Of a stretch of DNA of 64,000 nucleotides, positions 1 to 12,027 are shown one piece after another. The position numbers and the translations under genes are program-made. Location: NCBI GenBank assembly GCA_025618425.1, contig CM046847.1, positions 5,114,759 through 5,178,758 of the forward strand, given 5' to 3'. A model generated the notes under the pieces. That model did not search any database and was not told the DNA's origin. It worked only from the letters and a program-made list of their open reading frames with translations. The first letter of the stretch is position 1. Each line of letters begins with the position of its first letter. The stretch comes from Heliocidaris tuberculata (lineage: Eukaryota > Echinodermata > Echinoidea > Camarodonta > Echinometridae).

Positions 1-3000
1 TTAAGATGTTACAGTAAAGTGTCATGGATAAAAATTGTTTCTGAACTTAAAATCCACAGATAAGATCCCCTTCATGTTGGCAACGTTTTAATTGTGAATT
101 TACGGTAGGGGAGCAATGTAGAGATAGTAGATTTGTCCAGCAGGACTTTTTCTTTGGAAAGCGATAATCATTACAAAATTAATGTACTATAATTGCTTTC
201 CACGTTTATCTTTCTTTTATAGTTGCTCTTAACTTCTTTTTAATATGAACTCTCTTGCGATCTGTGGACTTTCCTATATCTCACATCATGATTATCATGA
301 TTATAGCAAATCTGTGCTGTAGGCCTGTTTAAATGTAAGCTTCGGCCCCCGCTGTGCTCTGTAATAAGGAACCCAAGTGGTGTCAAATTGTTGACTCGAA
401 TCACCCCATAAGCTCACTTCAGAGGCGTCGCTAGACCAGCTTCAAGCTAGCAGAAATGAGGTTGGGGTACCGGACCTAATTTACCGACAAGTCAGCCGAA
501 ATTGTCCACCGAGAAAAAGAAGCACAAACAGGTCAGATAAACATGATAAATGGAGAGAGAAAAAAAAATAGGTCCTCAGATTTTCAGGATTGCCGACGTC
601 GGACATGTGTAATTATATGCAGACTTTCAATTTGCCGGTAGATTTCCCGACAAGCTGGATGAAAGAAAGAAAATAAAAGGTCCTGATTATGGGGGATTTC
701 GCTGCAAAGGTCAAAATTTAGGAAGGCAAATTTTGAAGGGGGTCACATCCCCCAAGATGTTAGCGATTCCCTTCGCTAAGCTGTCTACATGTGTATGTTG
801 AACAACACGGTGTTGTGTTTGTGGTGACGAGTAATGTTCTGAAACAAATGTCAAAATTTAGAAAACGAAAATTGGACATAAAATGCAAACATTTGTAACC
901 AAAAGTGCTAAGATTTAAAGAAACACACATTACAAGAATCAGACTTCTTTCCACGTGTCGTTCTTCCACCCTAACCACCTCTCTTATTATTATTTTCCCG
1001 TTGATTTTTATTCAATTAAAAGTATTTGAAATAGTAGTTTTGAAAAATTTTAAAAACAAAAGCACAAATAAACACCACACTTCTTTCTCCTCTGTAGCCT
1101 TGTCCATGGACCGCTGGTCGTTTTTGAAAGTTTTGTTGTTTTTTTGTTTTTTGTTTGTTTTTTTTGGGGGGGGTTACGTATTTATTTCAAAAAGTTGGGC
1201 GGGGCTGCAGCCTTCCTCCCCCTCCACCGGTTCCGTGGGCCATGCTGTTGCTCTTTACGTACTTTCGTTACCTCTTAGACCAATGTGGAAACAAGAATGT
1301 TTGTGGATCATATTCCAGAGAGAGCAATGTATCGGATTACAGTTGGTTCTTCATGTTTTCTTGTTTTTCGTTTCTATCAGGGACCGGGGCAGGCTTATCT
1401 GCAGGGGGTCGTATACGGGAGGTGAGAAAAGGACCCGTCCCGGGAATCACTTCATTATCACCGGTGAGATGCAGTGGCGTATAGCTTGGGTCCAGAAATG
1501 GGGGCGGGGGGCACTGGTCTTACTATATTATTGATGAAATGCGAGGGAGCGAGATGAGCGAATAAGCGTAGGGGGTTTAAGGCGGGGTATCCTTTTCTTC
1601 TCAACTTAACTTTTTTCCACCCCTCTCTCTCCCTCTCTCTCTATAAGTTTAGGGAAGCATTCAGTCAGAGGCAGATGTCACCCATTCCCATCCTAGCTAC
1701 GCCACTGATCAACTCACTCCTTTCCCTTTCCTTAATTTAAATCTGAAAATTGTTTCCAACTTGAGGATCTCATTTTTAGAATATAATTTTCTTCCTGTGT
1801 TTTCTCCTTCTCAATTTCCTATTTTTTATTTGTTTGTTTAGTCGTCGTTTTTATTTTTTTTTTTTTTTTGTTTTTTGTTTTTTTGTTTTTGTTTTGTTTT
1901 GTTTGGTTTGGGTTTGGGTTTGTTTGTTGTTGTTGTTTTTTTGTTGTTTTTTTTTGGGGGGGGGTTACTCTCATTTCTTGTAGAAAAAATGAAAACGAAA
2001 AATGAAAATAACTTGCAATAGGACTACGGCAAGCAAGGTATTAGTCAAACTCAACTACCCCGCCCTAACGGCCCCCTATAGGTCCCATAAGTAAGACTTC
2101 TACCTGACTAGACTGTTTACCAATGTTGGGAGATGCCACGGCTTGTAGCCATTTCAATGGAAAGTGTTTGATATCATAAATATTAATGACCTTTTGGGGG
2201 GAACCCGTCATGCAATGCATCTCTCTTTCTTTCTCTCCCCCCCCCCCCTGCACTATTCATTGTCTTTTTTTTTGTAAAGCTTTCACCTGTAAGAGGAAAA
2301 CTACGGGACACTAATGAAATCATCAGAATTTTAAACATATTGTGACTTTCTCGACTTTCTTCACAGATGCTGCTCTTATAAAGTTCAGGTATTCATTGTT
2401 AAATTCAAAATTAAATTTCATGGAAATAACGAACATGATATTATGAGTAGATCGCAAGATTATATTTTTTGACGCAAATCATTTCATTCCTTTGTGGGAT
2501 CTTTTGTCTCCTTTTTACAGTTTTGATTCAATTTAATGCATGTACCTCTCTGAAATAAATGTAAATAGATTACGCTTAGAGGTTTAATCAAAAGAGAAAG
2601 CAAAACTACATTTTTATTCTTTAAACAAGATATTAGCCCTTCGTGAAATAGGGATACATTTCTCTTTAGAAGAACACCAAAATCTGTAAACTCTCTGCAA
2701 TTTCCCATGGAGATATGAAGTTTGTGTGTCGCTAGACCATTTTGAATGGCGATAGTCGAACCAACTTTGGAACAAATTTATTTTGTGAATAATAATAGGC
2801 AAACAAAATGTCACATTTTCAGGTAGTGTTGATTCATTTCCTAACAAGCAAAAGATATGTAACCTCCCATTCCAAATTTGGAGAAGTGGATCTACAAACT
2901 TCGCAGACATAAATTTGTAATCTGTTCCTTATCTCATCCTCCCCTCGTGTTACGTATAGACGACTGCCCCGATCCTTACTCTTTCAATTATGTTCTTTTT

Positions 3001-3871
3001 GGAGTCTGAAGGCCAAGTTTTAACAGGTGTCTGATCCCAACGTGGAATTGTATTCAGGGGCGTCGCTCTAGACCAATTTCATTTGGGGGAATGGATGAAA
3101 TTTGGTTCAAAGTAGTAAAAAAAAAATGTTAGAATTCATCCATGTCTCAATTTCGTGACACAGCTCTAAAGATTCAAATTTTACCGACAACTTTTGTTTC
3201 AAGGAAGGGGGGGGGGTCTCACACCCCACCCCCTAATCTCCAGTGACGCCCATGCGTCTGTCATACCTGTGTGTATAGCTTCAAAATCCAAGGTATAACC
3301 AGCAGGCAGGTGTTATTTATACATCTCCCTCGTACATTCATTGCTATTATCGTATTTGGATTCAAGAAATCTAATAATTCACGCGAAGCCGGGTCACGTG
3401 TTGCTTTCATTATTTGATTTCATGAAATTGAGCTTAAAGGATGCGTCGAGTACCAGTGATGCAATTGCATTTAGAAAGGACCTGTTCAGGGATATATATT
3501 CTGAATCACTGATTTTTTAGTGAATGGGATTGATAACAAAACTATGGCGTGAGTTATTATATTAGAACACTCGGCACAATTCAGACAAAATTATAGATAC
3601 TTACTGATGTGATCACAGACTGCTAACGAACTACATGTATCTGTGTATATACCAAATTTCAAAAGCACTGATGAATGATTTGGACCTACGAAACAAAAGT
3701 GTGACAGACCTTTTCTGTACTTGTTTTTTATGAGAAGTTGAGAACACTTTCGGAGCAGCTGCATCTTTGATTTCATTGCTGATATATGATTTTCACACTT
3801 CATGGAATAAATAAAAAATCCCTTTTATCTTCAAATGTTTTGATATGATAAACTAATATATGTATTAATAT
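1..3871. other. Intergenic DNA, no recognisable gene
   Basis: No reading frame here resembles a known protein. The longer open frames (905-1534 and 2614-2910) run through T-rich or repeat-like DNA and have no domain signature. Fragments such as GGCGTCGCTAGACC near 425 and a related copy near 3060 resemble ends of the hAT-like short elements seen elsewhere in the window. T/G-rich low-complexity DNA covers about 1130-1175 and 1848-1965, and a C run lies at about 2237-2249. Confidence 0.6.
1848..1965. repeat. T-rich / GTTT low-complexity tract
   Basis: Nearly pure T with interspersed single G, degrading into GTTT and TTG repeats and ending in a G run. It is a simple-sequence tract with no coding content. 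Confidence 0.85.
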
Positions 3872-4095
3872 AGGTTTTCCCGGTCAAATTCGCAAAATTA
3901 TAGCTTTCAAATTCATTTTCAAACGCTCGTATCTAAGCGATTTGCTCGTTCCGTTCACTCCTTTTGTTCATAGTAGTTTTCAGCAGTTTAAATTCATTTT
4001 CCAGCGTCCCAAAATTTGCTTCGAACATCCAAATTGATTGATCGTCGTTCAATTTAAAAGAGGCCAAACCGTCATTCAAATTCACTAACGACGAC

Positions 4096-4376
4096 CAGGG
4101 GCGGCGCTACAGGGGGGGGGGGGGGCAGAGGGGGCGACCGACCCCCCCCCCCCCATGATTTTTCAAGTAGTGAAAAAAGAAGAAAAAAAAGCAGAAAAAA
4201 GAAGAAAAGGAGGAAGAAAAGGGAAGAAAAGGGAAGAAAAAAGAAAGAGGAGTATTAAAAAGAGAGGTCTTAAACATATAACTCTATATTACCCCTGTTA
4301 TTTAATGGAGAAAAAATATGACGTCATCTTTAGGTCGTCTTGCCCCTCCTATCAAAATACCCTGGCGCCGCCCCTG
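4096..4376. mobile_element. hAT-like MITE with perfect 8-bp target duplication
   Basis: The 281 bp element starts CAGGGGCGGCG and ends CGCCGCCCCTG, so the termini are inverted. It is flanked on both sides by the same 8 bp, ACGACGAC (4088-4095 and 4377-4384). CAGGG-type ends with 8 bp duplications are the hallmark of the hAT superfamily. The interior is a G run, a C run and purine-rich DNA with no transposase, so it is non-autonomous. Confidence 0.85.
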
Positions 4377-4840
4377 ACGACGACTTTGGCGCGGAATCAT
4401 GCTCGAGATTTACTTACCTTCTCAGCAGTCAAGTTAGAAGTATGTTCATTCATTTTCAAACAGGTACAAGAAGTACAGAAAATAGCCGGGCCTGTTTTTA
4501 TGAATCTAACTTCTCCATTTTTTTTTCTTGTTGGTCGTTTAAGCATTCCAATGTTTTCAAATATAATTTGTTGTTGCAAAATTATGAAGTCATCTAATGA
4601 TATGGTGTTAAACGAATTATTGGACTAGCCTTAGTTTTTCATATACTGTATCGTTTTCAACGTGTACAGCATATTCAAAGTAGCCTTTTACATCATATGG
4701 TCTGTCTTTTTTATTTTGTCTAATATTATTTTTTCAATTAACCATTCGCTTTGTTATTTTTATTTTTTTTTTCAATTTTTTGATAATCACAGGGGCCCCA
4801 AAAATAGGAATGGTGCTAACGGTGCTAACACCACTTCTTA

Positions 4841-5979
4841 TACCGCGTTTACACATTGATCCGACTCTTGGGTTCGACACGAGAGTCGTGTCGAGCACGG
4901 CAATTTTATGATGTATAAACGCGATCAGTGTGATCCAAGACTCGGGTCGAACACGCCTTTTTAGCTCCGCCAGAATATTAGGTTTCGATCCGAGAGTCGT
5001 ATCAGACCCGGCAATTTTTTTGATGTGTAAACAGAAAGCCGTGTCGAACACGGCAATTTATGCAAGGGAAAACAAAAAGAAAAGAAGAAAAAACATAAGA
5101 AAGGAAGAAGAGAGAATGAAAAACAATAAAATTCATTAAGAATTAAGATTAAACAAAGAAATACATCAGAAATATAGAAGCGAAACGATGAAAGAAGGAA
5201 AAAACAAAGAAATTCATTAGGAATTATAAGAGGAAATAAAGAAATACATAAACAAAAATAGAAGAGAGAAGATGAAAGAAGGACAAACAAAGAAATTCAT
5301 TAAGAATTATAAGAGGAAACAAAGAAATACATAAACAAAAATAGAAGAGAGAAGATGAAAGAAGGACAAAGAAATACATAAACAAAAATAGAAGAAAGAA
5401 GATGAAGGAAGGAAAAACAAAGAATTTTATTAAAAATTAAAAGGAAACAAAGAAATACATTAACAAAAAATAGTAGAGAGAAGATGAAAGAAGGAAAAAC
5501 AAAGAAATTCATCAAGAATTAAGATTATACAAAGAAATACATCAGAAATATAGAAGCGAGAAGATGAAAGAAGGAAAAAACAAAGAAATTAATTTGGAAT
5601 TAAGAGGAAATAAAGAAATACATAGGCAAATTAGAAGAGAGAAAACGAAAGAAAGAAAAACAAAGAAATTCATTAGGAATTATAAGAGGAAACAAAGAAA
5701 TACATAAACAAAAATAGAAGAGAGAAGATGAAAGAAGGAAAAACAAAGAAATTGTAAGAGAAAAACAAACAAAAGAAAAGTAAAAAAGTTTGGGAAGGCT
5801 TGCCAATTAACCACGTTTGTGACGTTATTCTATTCCCGTCAAGTGATCCGCAAGCCGGGTCGAACTCGCCAATTCAATACATGTATAAACGCGATCACAG
5901 TTGTCCTCCCGTTGGAGCTTGAGGCGGGTTCGACACGACTCTCGTGACAACTGAGCCGGATCAATGTGTAAACGCGGTA
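4841..5979. mobile_element. Inverted-repeat element with tandem-repeat core
   Basis: TACCGCGTTTACACATTGAT at the left end is the exact reverse complement of the right end (about 5960-5979). Sub-terminal DNA repeats motifs such as GTGTCGAACACGGCAA and GTATAAACGCGATCA in both orientations. The centre (about 5062-5790) is a purine-rich tandem array. The ends fit a TA target duplication (Tc1/mariner type), but this is not proven. No transposase frame. Confidence 0.65.
5062..5790. repeat. A/G-rich minisatellite, unit roughly 60-95 bp
   Basis: Repeated blocks combine AAGAAATACAT, AATAGAAGAGAGAAGATGAA and AACAAAGAAATTCATTA, at least seven times with length variation between units. The long minus-strand open frames (F/L/S-rich) are translations of this repeat, not genes. 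Confidence 0.85.
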
Positions 5980-6455
5980 TCTGTCAGAAATCGTTATTCC
6001 TCGGCGCTTGCGTTTGTTTATCAACTTTGTTATGTTCCATGATTTTACATTTTTGTAGAGTAATATCATTTTTCATCTTTATCATTTATTCCTGATCTAT
6101 GACACTGCAAGTGCACGTCTTTACATATTGTATCTGATTCTTATCTTGTAAAAATAATTTGAAAATTCGAAGGGCAGGGGTGAATTGTTAAATTCATTGC
6201 TGAAATCGCCAACATGCTTGTCTGTTGATGAAATCGAATTCCAAAATGTTCGCGATCCAAAGCTCCCGTGAATTTGAATGCTCATTTTATCAAAATGCTT
6301 GATGAAAGTATGCGATCGCTTGCCCTAAAAAAATCAAACTGAATGCTCATTTTGGGCAGTTGGAAGTGGATCTTGATGAGCACTGAAATTCAAATGAAAT
6401 CGAGCGACTGTGCATTGATTTGGCTGCTTTTTTTATCAATTTTACCGGGAAAACA

Positions 6456-8640
6456 AACAATTAATTTTCGATTCATTTGCATTTTTATCATCACGGTAAT
6501 TCCTGAATAACTACAGTAACATTTCTTTTTTTTTTTTCTTCTTTTTTTTTAGTTGGTTTACTGGCTTTTAGGGAATTTGTTTTGTAAATATATTCATATT
6601 CCAGAGTTTGGAATCAGAAACAAATCCATTGTTTAAACCATTTATGAAATGTTGTAAACATCATCATCATTGGTAAATTTAAAATTCCAGACATATCTAA
6701 TGTAATATAGTAAGCACTTCCAATCTCATTTTAACGATACACTTTTACGTGACCACTTGCTCAGAATGGCTAATAATATTGAATTACAGTTCTGGTAAAT
6801 TGGATGATGTTTTTAATCAGTAGTCAATAATTTTTCAAACGATTTTTGGCGCTATTTAGCTGAACTTGACCGTTAAATCCAAAGTAGTTACGACCTAAGG
6901 TATAATAAAGTATGACGCCCTTTGCCCATGGGGTGCAAGCTGTGTTATTTTCGTCGCCATTTGAGCTCGATTTATTGGTATTAGACGAGCTGCAGCTGCC
7001 AATCCCTCATTTAATGGGAATTTATTGAGCTTCTGAATGTATTCATACAATCAGCCTCGTTTCTCCGACAAGGATGTGGGGCAAAGTGCATTCAAACTTT
7101 TAAAATAATGAAAAGGGTTTTCCCCAAGTCGCATGCCTAAACTCAATATTTTTACAAATATCAAATTGAAAAAAAGTCGGAGACTACAATTCACATCAAG
7201 CTTAATTTTAAATATTGTAAACGTGAAGGATTTAGACAATGAATTGATTTCAGGACGTTTCTTTAAATGATATTCTTAAAAATAAGGTTTTGAAATTTGA
7301 ATAGGCCTTTCATGTTCGCATATTTTTACATAATCGATCAATTAATTCCAGAAGACATTATAAAAATTATGTGCTTGCAGCTGTCCATTCACAACACCAT
7401 AAGATAGTTTGTTTAAACATTTCTGTGCATGTTATTCTTATTCTAAATGTAATTACCCCCCCCCCCTCTCTCTCTCTCTCTCTCGCTCTTTCGACGACTT
7501 CTTAAGTGTGAGTTAACATTTTTGTCGATATTCATATGTTGGAAAATGCATGTAGTAGTATTCCATTAAATTCTGAGAAGTATTTGGTTTGTTTCTTTGG
7601 ATAGAAATACCTGGTCGAATTTAATCTCAAATTATATTTTCATCTCTCATCGCCCCTATAACTAGAAGAAAAACGATCCATCACCATGATCACTGCGTGT
7701 TCTTCTTTATATTAAGCCATGTCTCAATATTTGGATGATTTTCAACCTGCAAGATTAATAATATCACCTGTCACGTTTTGGAAGGTTAAAAAACCATCCA
7801 TTCCAATCATGCCAATCGTTTGGATACGCAGTAAATCAAACCAAAATACGAGGTAAGATTGCTAGATATAGCCTTTTCTTGTCATTTTGGGGATGACATT
7901 ACCCCTAAACAAAGGATTAGATTTCAGTAAAAAAAATAAAATAAATAAAGATGAGAGAGAACCAGAAGGCTTTTGAAGAAGGTCACGTTCCTTATTACTG
8001 ACTGTCCATATATAGGCCTACTAGCTAATATTAACATAAGATTATTTACATACCGAAGGATGACCAACACTGTCATAATGAAATTATGTAGAAGCGGGGA
8101 TGCTGCTGGGGGTGGACTTACTTTTTTACTGTTTAACAAGAGCTTCAGGAATATAACTTTGAAATAAAAATCTCTATGTATATCAAAATCGTACAGTATT
8201 GATCATAATACAATGCACAATACAGTTCACTTTGTATTTTCTTTAATATTGGCTATTTTGCCTTGAATGTTGTTACCGAGTGGTTCTCTTCATTATAATT
8301 ATGCTGTACAAAACATTGATTTTTTTTTAAATGATTTTTAGCGGATATTTATGACTACGAATGTTGAACTAACTTTCTCTTACTCATTCAAGTTTTCAGA
8401 TTAAACAGCGTGATAGAATGACATTCTAATGCTAGTAGACTCAACTGGCAGATTTCCGAGTGGATTACTGTTCTTTTATCGAGATAATACGTGATCTTTG
8501 TCTTTGAGACTTTACCGCGCATCTTTGCTATCATTGTTTTGAAAAATGAACTCAAAGACACAATCTGGCAAGCATGACAACCATTAAGGCGGGCAGGGGC
8601 GCCTTTTGACAGAAAAAAAATTCCACCCTTTTAGACCTTT
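6456..8640. other. Intergenic DNA, no gene recognised
   Basis: AT-rich unique-looking DNA with no convincing exon, RNA gene or complete element. The only clear structure is a short CT microsatellite after a C run at about 7457-7485. Confidence 0.6.
7457..7485. repeat. Poly-C followed by (CT)n microsatellite
   Basis: A run of C passes directly into about ten CT units. Simple repeat. Confidence 0.85.
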
Positions 8641-8965
8641 TTTTTGGGTACTTATCAGGGAATTCTGAACCAAAAAAATGTGATACCCCTCCCCCCCCCC
8701 CCCCCACCACTGAGCGACTTTTGGAGCGCTGGGTTAATTCCCCCCCCCCCCCCCCCCCCTACTGGGCGACTTTTGGAGGGCTGGCGAGACGAAAAAAATA
8801 CGGATTGACCTTTTCAAACGTCTGCCCCCCTTTTTTTTTTGCTTGCCAGAGAATTATGGAGGAAAAGATGTGATAACCCCCCCCCCTTCCCCCCCCCTCC
8901 CCCCCCCCCTCCCCCCCCCCCCCCCCCCCCCCATTAGCGACTTTTTGAGGGCTGGCGAAAAAAAA
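8640..8965. repeat. Three tandem poly-C units with GCGACTTTTGGAG module
   Basis: Three successive blocks each contain a long C tract followed by a version of GCGACTTTTGGAGGGCTGG (near 8714, 8764 and 8937). The C tracts are interrupted by single T or A. This is a tandem array of a C-rich module and is prone to length variation or assembly error. Confidence 0.75.
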
Positions 8966-10490
8966 ATTGGCAAATAGTTGCTAATCTTCGCAAAAACTGT
9001 CGCTAATATTTGCTTACAATCGCTAATAGTCGCCAAGTGTCTTTCGCAAACACTTTCTCAAACAATCGCACGAATGTGATTAATTGTCGATAATTAAAGT
9101 CGCCTAATGTCGCTAATGATAGAGGGGAATCCTGATTTTGGGCAACATTCGTCAGAAAACTTGGCGAATCCAAAATTCGCAACAATTATAAACATTCACC
9201 GCTCAGTGAGATACCCTACCCTAACCCTAATTCTAATAAGCACTGGCCCATTCCCTGAAGTACAAAGCACATGTTCCACTACATTTCACTTGGTTACAAC
9301 AGTCTTTTATTTATTGGAACGAACCTAAAGTATATCAAGTCAATCCTTGCATCCATTCCTGACAAAAGTCGACATCATGGGAAAGCCCAAACTTTCCTTC
9401 ATATTGAACCATGAGAAGACTCACTGTTATCTTTTTGATCGCAATCATTTTTACCGACAACTGTTATATCTGATTGGCTGAGAGCAAATTTGTCAGTAAA
9501 AATCACTGATGAAACGCTCCCCTGGACCAGTCTGTAATAAAATCGCTTCAGGTCGTTAACGTCAACCTCAATGGTTAGAGTTCAAACTTGTTACGACGTT
9601 GACGAGCTGGACTTTTACATGACTTGGGTGAAAATTTTGCGACAAGTTCGCTCCTCTAATGGCACCATACACGACTATTGCGATAGAAGAATGATATCCA
9701 ACAAAACCAGATATATTCATGATATTTATTCACGGCAAAGACATGATGTTGAATCTTGTATGGGCTACATTTATGACTTTCATTATTTCCTATTATAGTG
9801 GTGCCACGTAACCAGAGGCTTGTAGCATGTGCAATCCAATATATGCTGAATTTATAGTTATTTAGGGTAATAAATTTCTGCCAAATCTGTATTTATCCAA
9901 AACTTGTCGGCTTGCAGACGAAATGAGCGTTGCAGCTTAGAATATCCCATTGCAATGACAATTAGGGAGTGCCAAAGGTGCCAATTTGCAATGACTGCAT
10001 TAGAATAGTATTTGTACGACATCCAAAAGGGGTAAATGATACAGGATACCTATTTATTGAAATGAGAGAAGCAGGCCAAACTAGTGAATTAATTTATTCA
10101 ATTCTTGAACCGTTTTCGTTACCAAAGGTAGCCTTTCCAGTGAAAGGACAAACACTACTGTACAACTAGGGCACTGGAGCTAAAATAAAAAAAGGAAATA
10201 AAATAGGATATATAAAACGATACAACGTAAAATGTTCTTTATCCCAAAAGAAATTTTGATTTAAAAAAACAACAACGAGAGAAGTGGCGACATCAGTATT
10301 GACGCGAGCCAAAACGGTTATTTTAACCGAATTCATGCTGCAAAGTCTCATCTATAATTGCTATTCATCAGTCAGACTAGGAAATTGCAGACTGAATCAG
10401 ATGCAATGTACATGTACCGAGAGGTTGTTATTCGAATTGTGTTAGTTATACATCTTTAATATCTTTCTTTATTCATTTTTTTCCCTCTCC
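8966..10490. other. Intergenic DNA with TCGCTAAT motif cluster
   Basis: From about 8970 to 9115 the octamer TCGCTAAT and close variants recur several times on the + strand. Near 9455-9510 a decayed fragment shares GATTGGCTGAGAGCAAATTTG in reverse orientation with the MITE at 54683. Open frames at 9571-9798 and 9969-10169 show no recognised domain. Confidence 0.5.
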
Positions 10491-10496
10491 ATACAG
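10491..10496 (+). other. Likely 3' splice site of a 5'-UTR intron (GPCR gene)
   Basis: A pyrimidine-rich stretch (about 10461-10490) leads into ATACAG, 40 bp before the GPCR start codon. This suggests that the single coding exon is preceded by an untranslated exon. The upstream exon was not located. Confidence 0.45.
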
Positions 10497-10535
10497 AAAC
10501 GAAGTACGTCCGGAAAAAAAGAATCCTCGACAACC

Positions 10536-11669
10536 ATGTCTGACCGTTTAAACACCATGACAACAACCACTCAAGTAACCAGTGAACCTTTGCAGGCAGC
10601 TGACATCGTCACCATCATTGTCCTGTCGTTGATCGCTCTGTGTGGTGCCTTCGGCAATGCACTCGTGGTCGTCGCAGTCTACAAAACACGTGTTCTCCAC
10701 ACCGTCACCAACCATTTCATCGTCAGCCTCGCATGCGCTGATCTGTTTGTCAGCATCTGCATCATGCCTTTCGCCGTGGTCACTCGCAGTTTAAACGGAC
10801 GTTGGCTCTTTGGACAGATCTTCTGCTCCATTTGGTCCTCACTGGATATTCTGTGCTGCACCGCATCCACGCTCAATCTCTGCGCCGTCAGCGTGGACCG
10901 GTACATTGCAATAACGTCGCCGTTGAAATATCATGTCGCAATGACGCGAGCAAGAGCATTGGGCATCATTTGCGTGGTGTGGTTGTTCTCTGTGTTTCTG
11001 GCAACGACGCAGCTCATTTGGAAGCATTTTATTGAGCAGACAACTGGATTTGAGATGTGCCAGTATGCACTCGACAGGACGTTTCGAATGTACGCTGCTT
11101 CATCGTCGTTCTTCATCCCACTCGCAGTCGTGATAATTCTTTACGCGCGTATCTTTCGCGTTGCGTACAAGCAAGCGCGTCAGATAAACGCTACACACGA
11201 TCAACTCCAAACATCACACCCGTCGCGGGCTCAAATGAGCAGGAACGAATCTGCCGAGAACGGGAACAACAACGCGCCGGCGCACGCTAATCAACTGCGG
11301 AAAGCGTCGAGAATGTCGATAGAGTTTGGAATCGCATCGCGTGACGTTTTCCCGCATCGACAATCGCGCGAAACTAAAGCCTTTAAAACCGTCGCCGCCG
11401 TGCTCGGTGCGTTTATCATTTGTTGGATACCCTTCGCTGTGACTTTTGTCGTGGAAGCGTACTGTCACAAATGCCACCTTCCTGTTTCAATGATGGATAC
11501 TTTCTTGTGGCTGGGATACGTCAACAGTGTCGTGAATCCGTTTATATACGCCTTCTTCAATCGAACATTCCGCTCTTCGTTTATTCGAGTGTTAGGTCTG
11601 CAGGGTCGTACCAGTTGTTGCGGTCACTCGTTTGACGAAGACGATTACAGGTCAACCATGATGGCATAG
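10536..11669 (+). CDS. Class A (rhodopsin-type) GPCR, biogenic amine receptor-like
   Basis: Complete 377-residue seven-helix receptor in one exon, starting at an ATG in good context (ACCATG). An ATG at codon 8 is an alternative. Visible family residues: N41 (TM1), D69 (LACAD, TM2), C97 paired with C175 in the second extracellular loop, D104 in TM3 (the amine-binding position), DRY at 121-123, W149 (TM4), P195 (TM5), CWIP at 296-299, W325 and Y328 in TM7, and NPFIY at 334-338. C361-C362 after helix 8 could be palmitoylated. D104, W325 and Y328 together point to an amine ligand. TM5 keeps one of the catechol-contact serines (S191) while the position four residues earlier is Ala. The third intracellular loop (about 212-283) is basic and Ser/Asn-rich. 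It should act at the plasma membrane through G proteins. Ligand is unknown: dopamine, octopamine, histamine or trace amine are all possible. Confidence 0.93.
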   Translation: MSDRLNTMTTTTQVTSEPLQAADIVTIIVLSLIALCGAFGNALVVVAVYKTRVLHTVTNHFIVSLACADLFVSICIMPFAVVTRSLNGRWLFGQIFCSIWSSLDILCCTASTLNLCAVSVDRYIAITSPLKYHVAMTRARALGIICVVWLFSVFLATTQLIWKHFIEQTTGFEMCQYALDRTFRMYAASSSFFIPLAVVIILYARIFRVAYKQARQINATHDQLQTSHPSRAQMSRNESAENGNNNAPAHANQLRKASRMSIEFGIASRDVFPHRQSRETKAFKTVAAVLGAFIICWIPFAVTFVVEAYCHKCHLPVSMMDTFLWLGYVNSVVNPFIYAFFNRTFRSSFIRVLGLQGRTSCCGHSFDEDDYRSTMMA

Positions 11670-11723
11670 GTTAAAAGGACGCTGTCTTGAAAGTGCACAA
11701 AATCAGTTAAGCACGGCTCACAC

Positions 11724-12027
11724 GAGGCGTCGTTTGCCAACGTAAGGACCGCGTTGATCACTCCAACTGTTGTTCGATTCAATAGGATTCATGAACTATA
11801 AAGGCCCAACGCTCGCGTTGGAACGAATTGGAAGTTGCCTCACAGACGTTCTGTTTGCGTTCATATTTACTTATTTATCAGCGCATACAGAACGTCTGTG
11901 AGGCAACATCCAACGCGTTCGAACACGAGCGTTGGGCCTTTTGTTCATAATCACAGCGGCATGAATCATATTGAATTAAATAATAGCTGGAGTGATCAAC
12001 GCGGTCCTTACGTCTGCAAATGACGCT
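11724..12027. mobile_element. Palindromic MITE (~300 bp)
   Basis: Two long arms are reverse complements. The outer parts share TGGAGTGATCAACGCGGTCC and the inner parts share AGGCCCAACGCTCG and ACAGACGTTCTG. The centre is a short AT-rich spacer (about 11855-11880). It is a foldback-type non-autonomous element 60 bp downstream of the GPCR stop and could lie in its 3' UTR. Confidence 0.75.

Larger units (their letters stand above)
3872..6455. repeat. Composite inverted-repeat element (~2.6 kb) with nested insertions
   Basis: The left end GTTTTCCCGGTCAAATT matches the reverse complement of the right end near 6437-6453 with one change. The arms are rich in a degenerate GAATGC/AAATT motif. Two elements sit inside: a hAT-like MITE (4096-4376) and an inverted-repeat element (4841-5979). 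No transposase frame is visible, so it is probably a non-autonomous DNA transposon enlarged by nesting. Exact ends are uncertain. Confidence 0.5.

Noticed and set aside
905..1534. 209-residue open frame
   Set aside because: Runs through poly-T, poly-G and repeat-like DNA; no domain, poor start context, no splice logic.
4734..5806. Long minus-strand frames rich in F, L and S
   Set aside because: Translations of the A/G-rich minisatellite and palindromic element.
9571..9798. 75-residue ATG-initiated frame
   Set aside because: No recognised motif, no neighbours, and length is compatible with chance.
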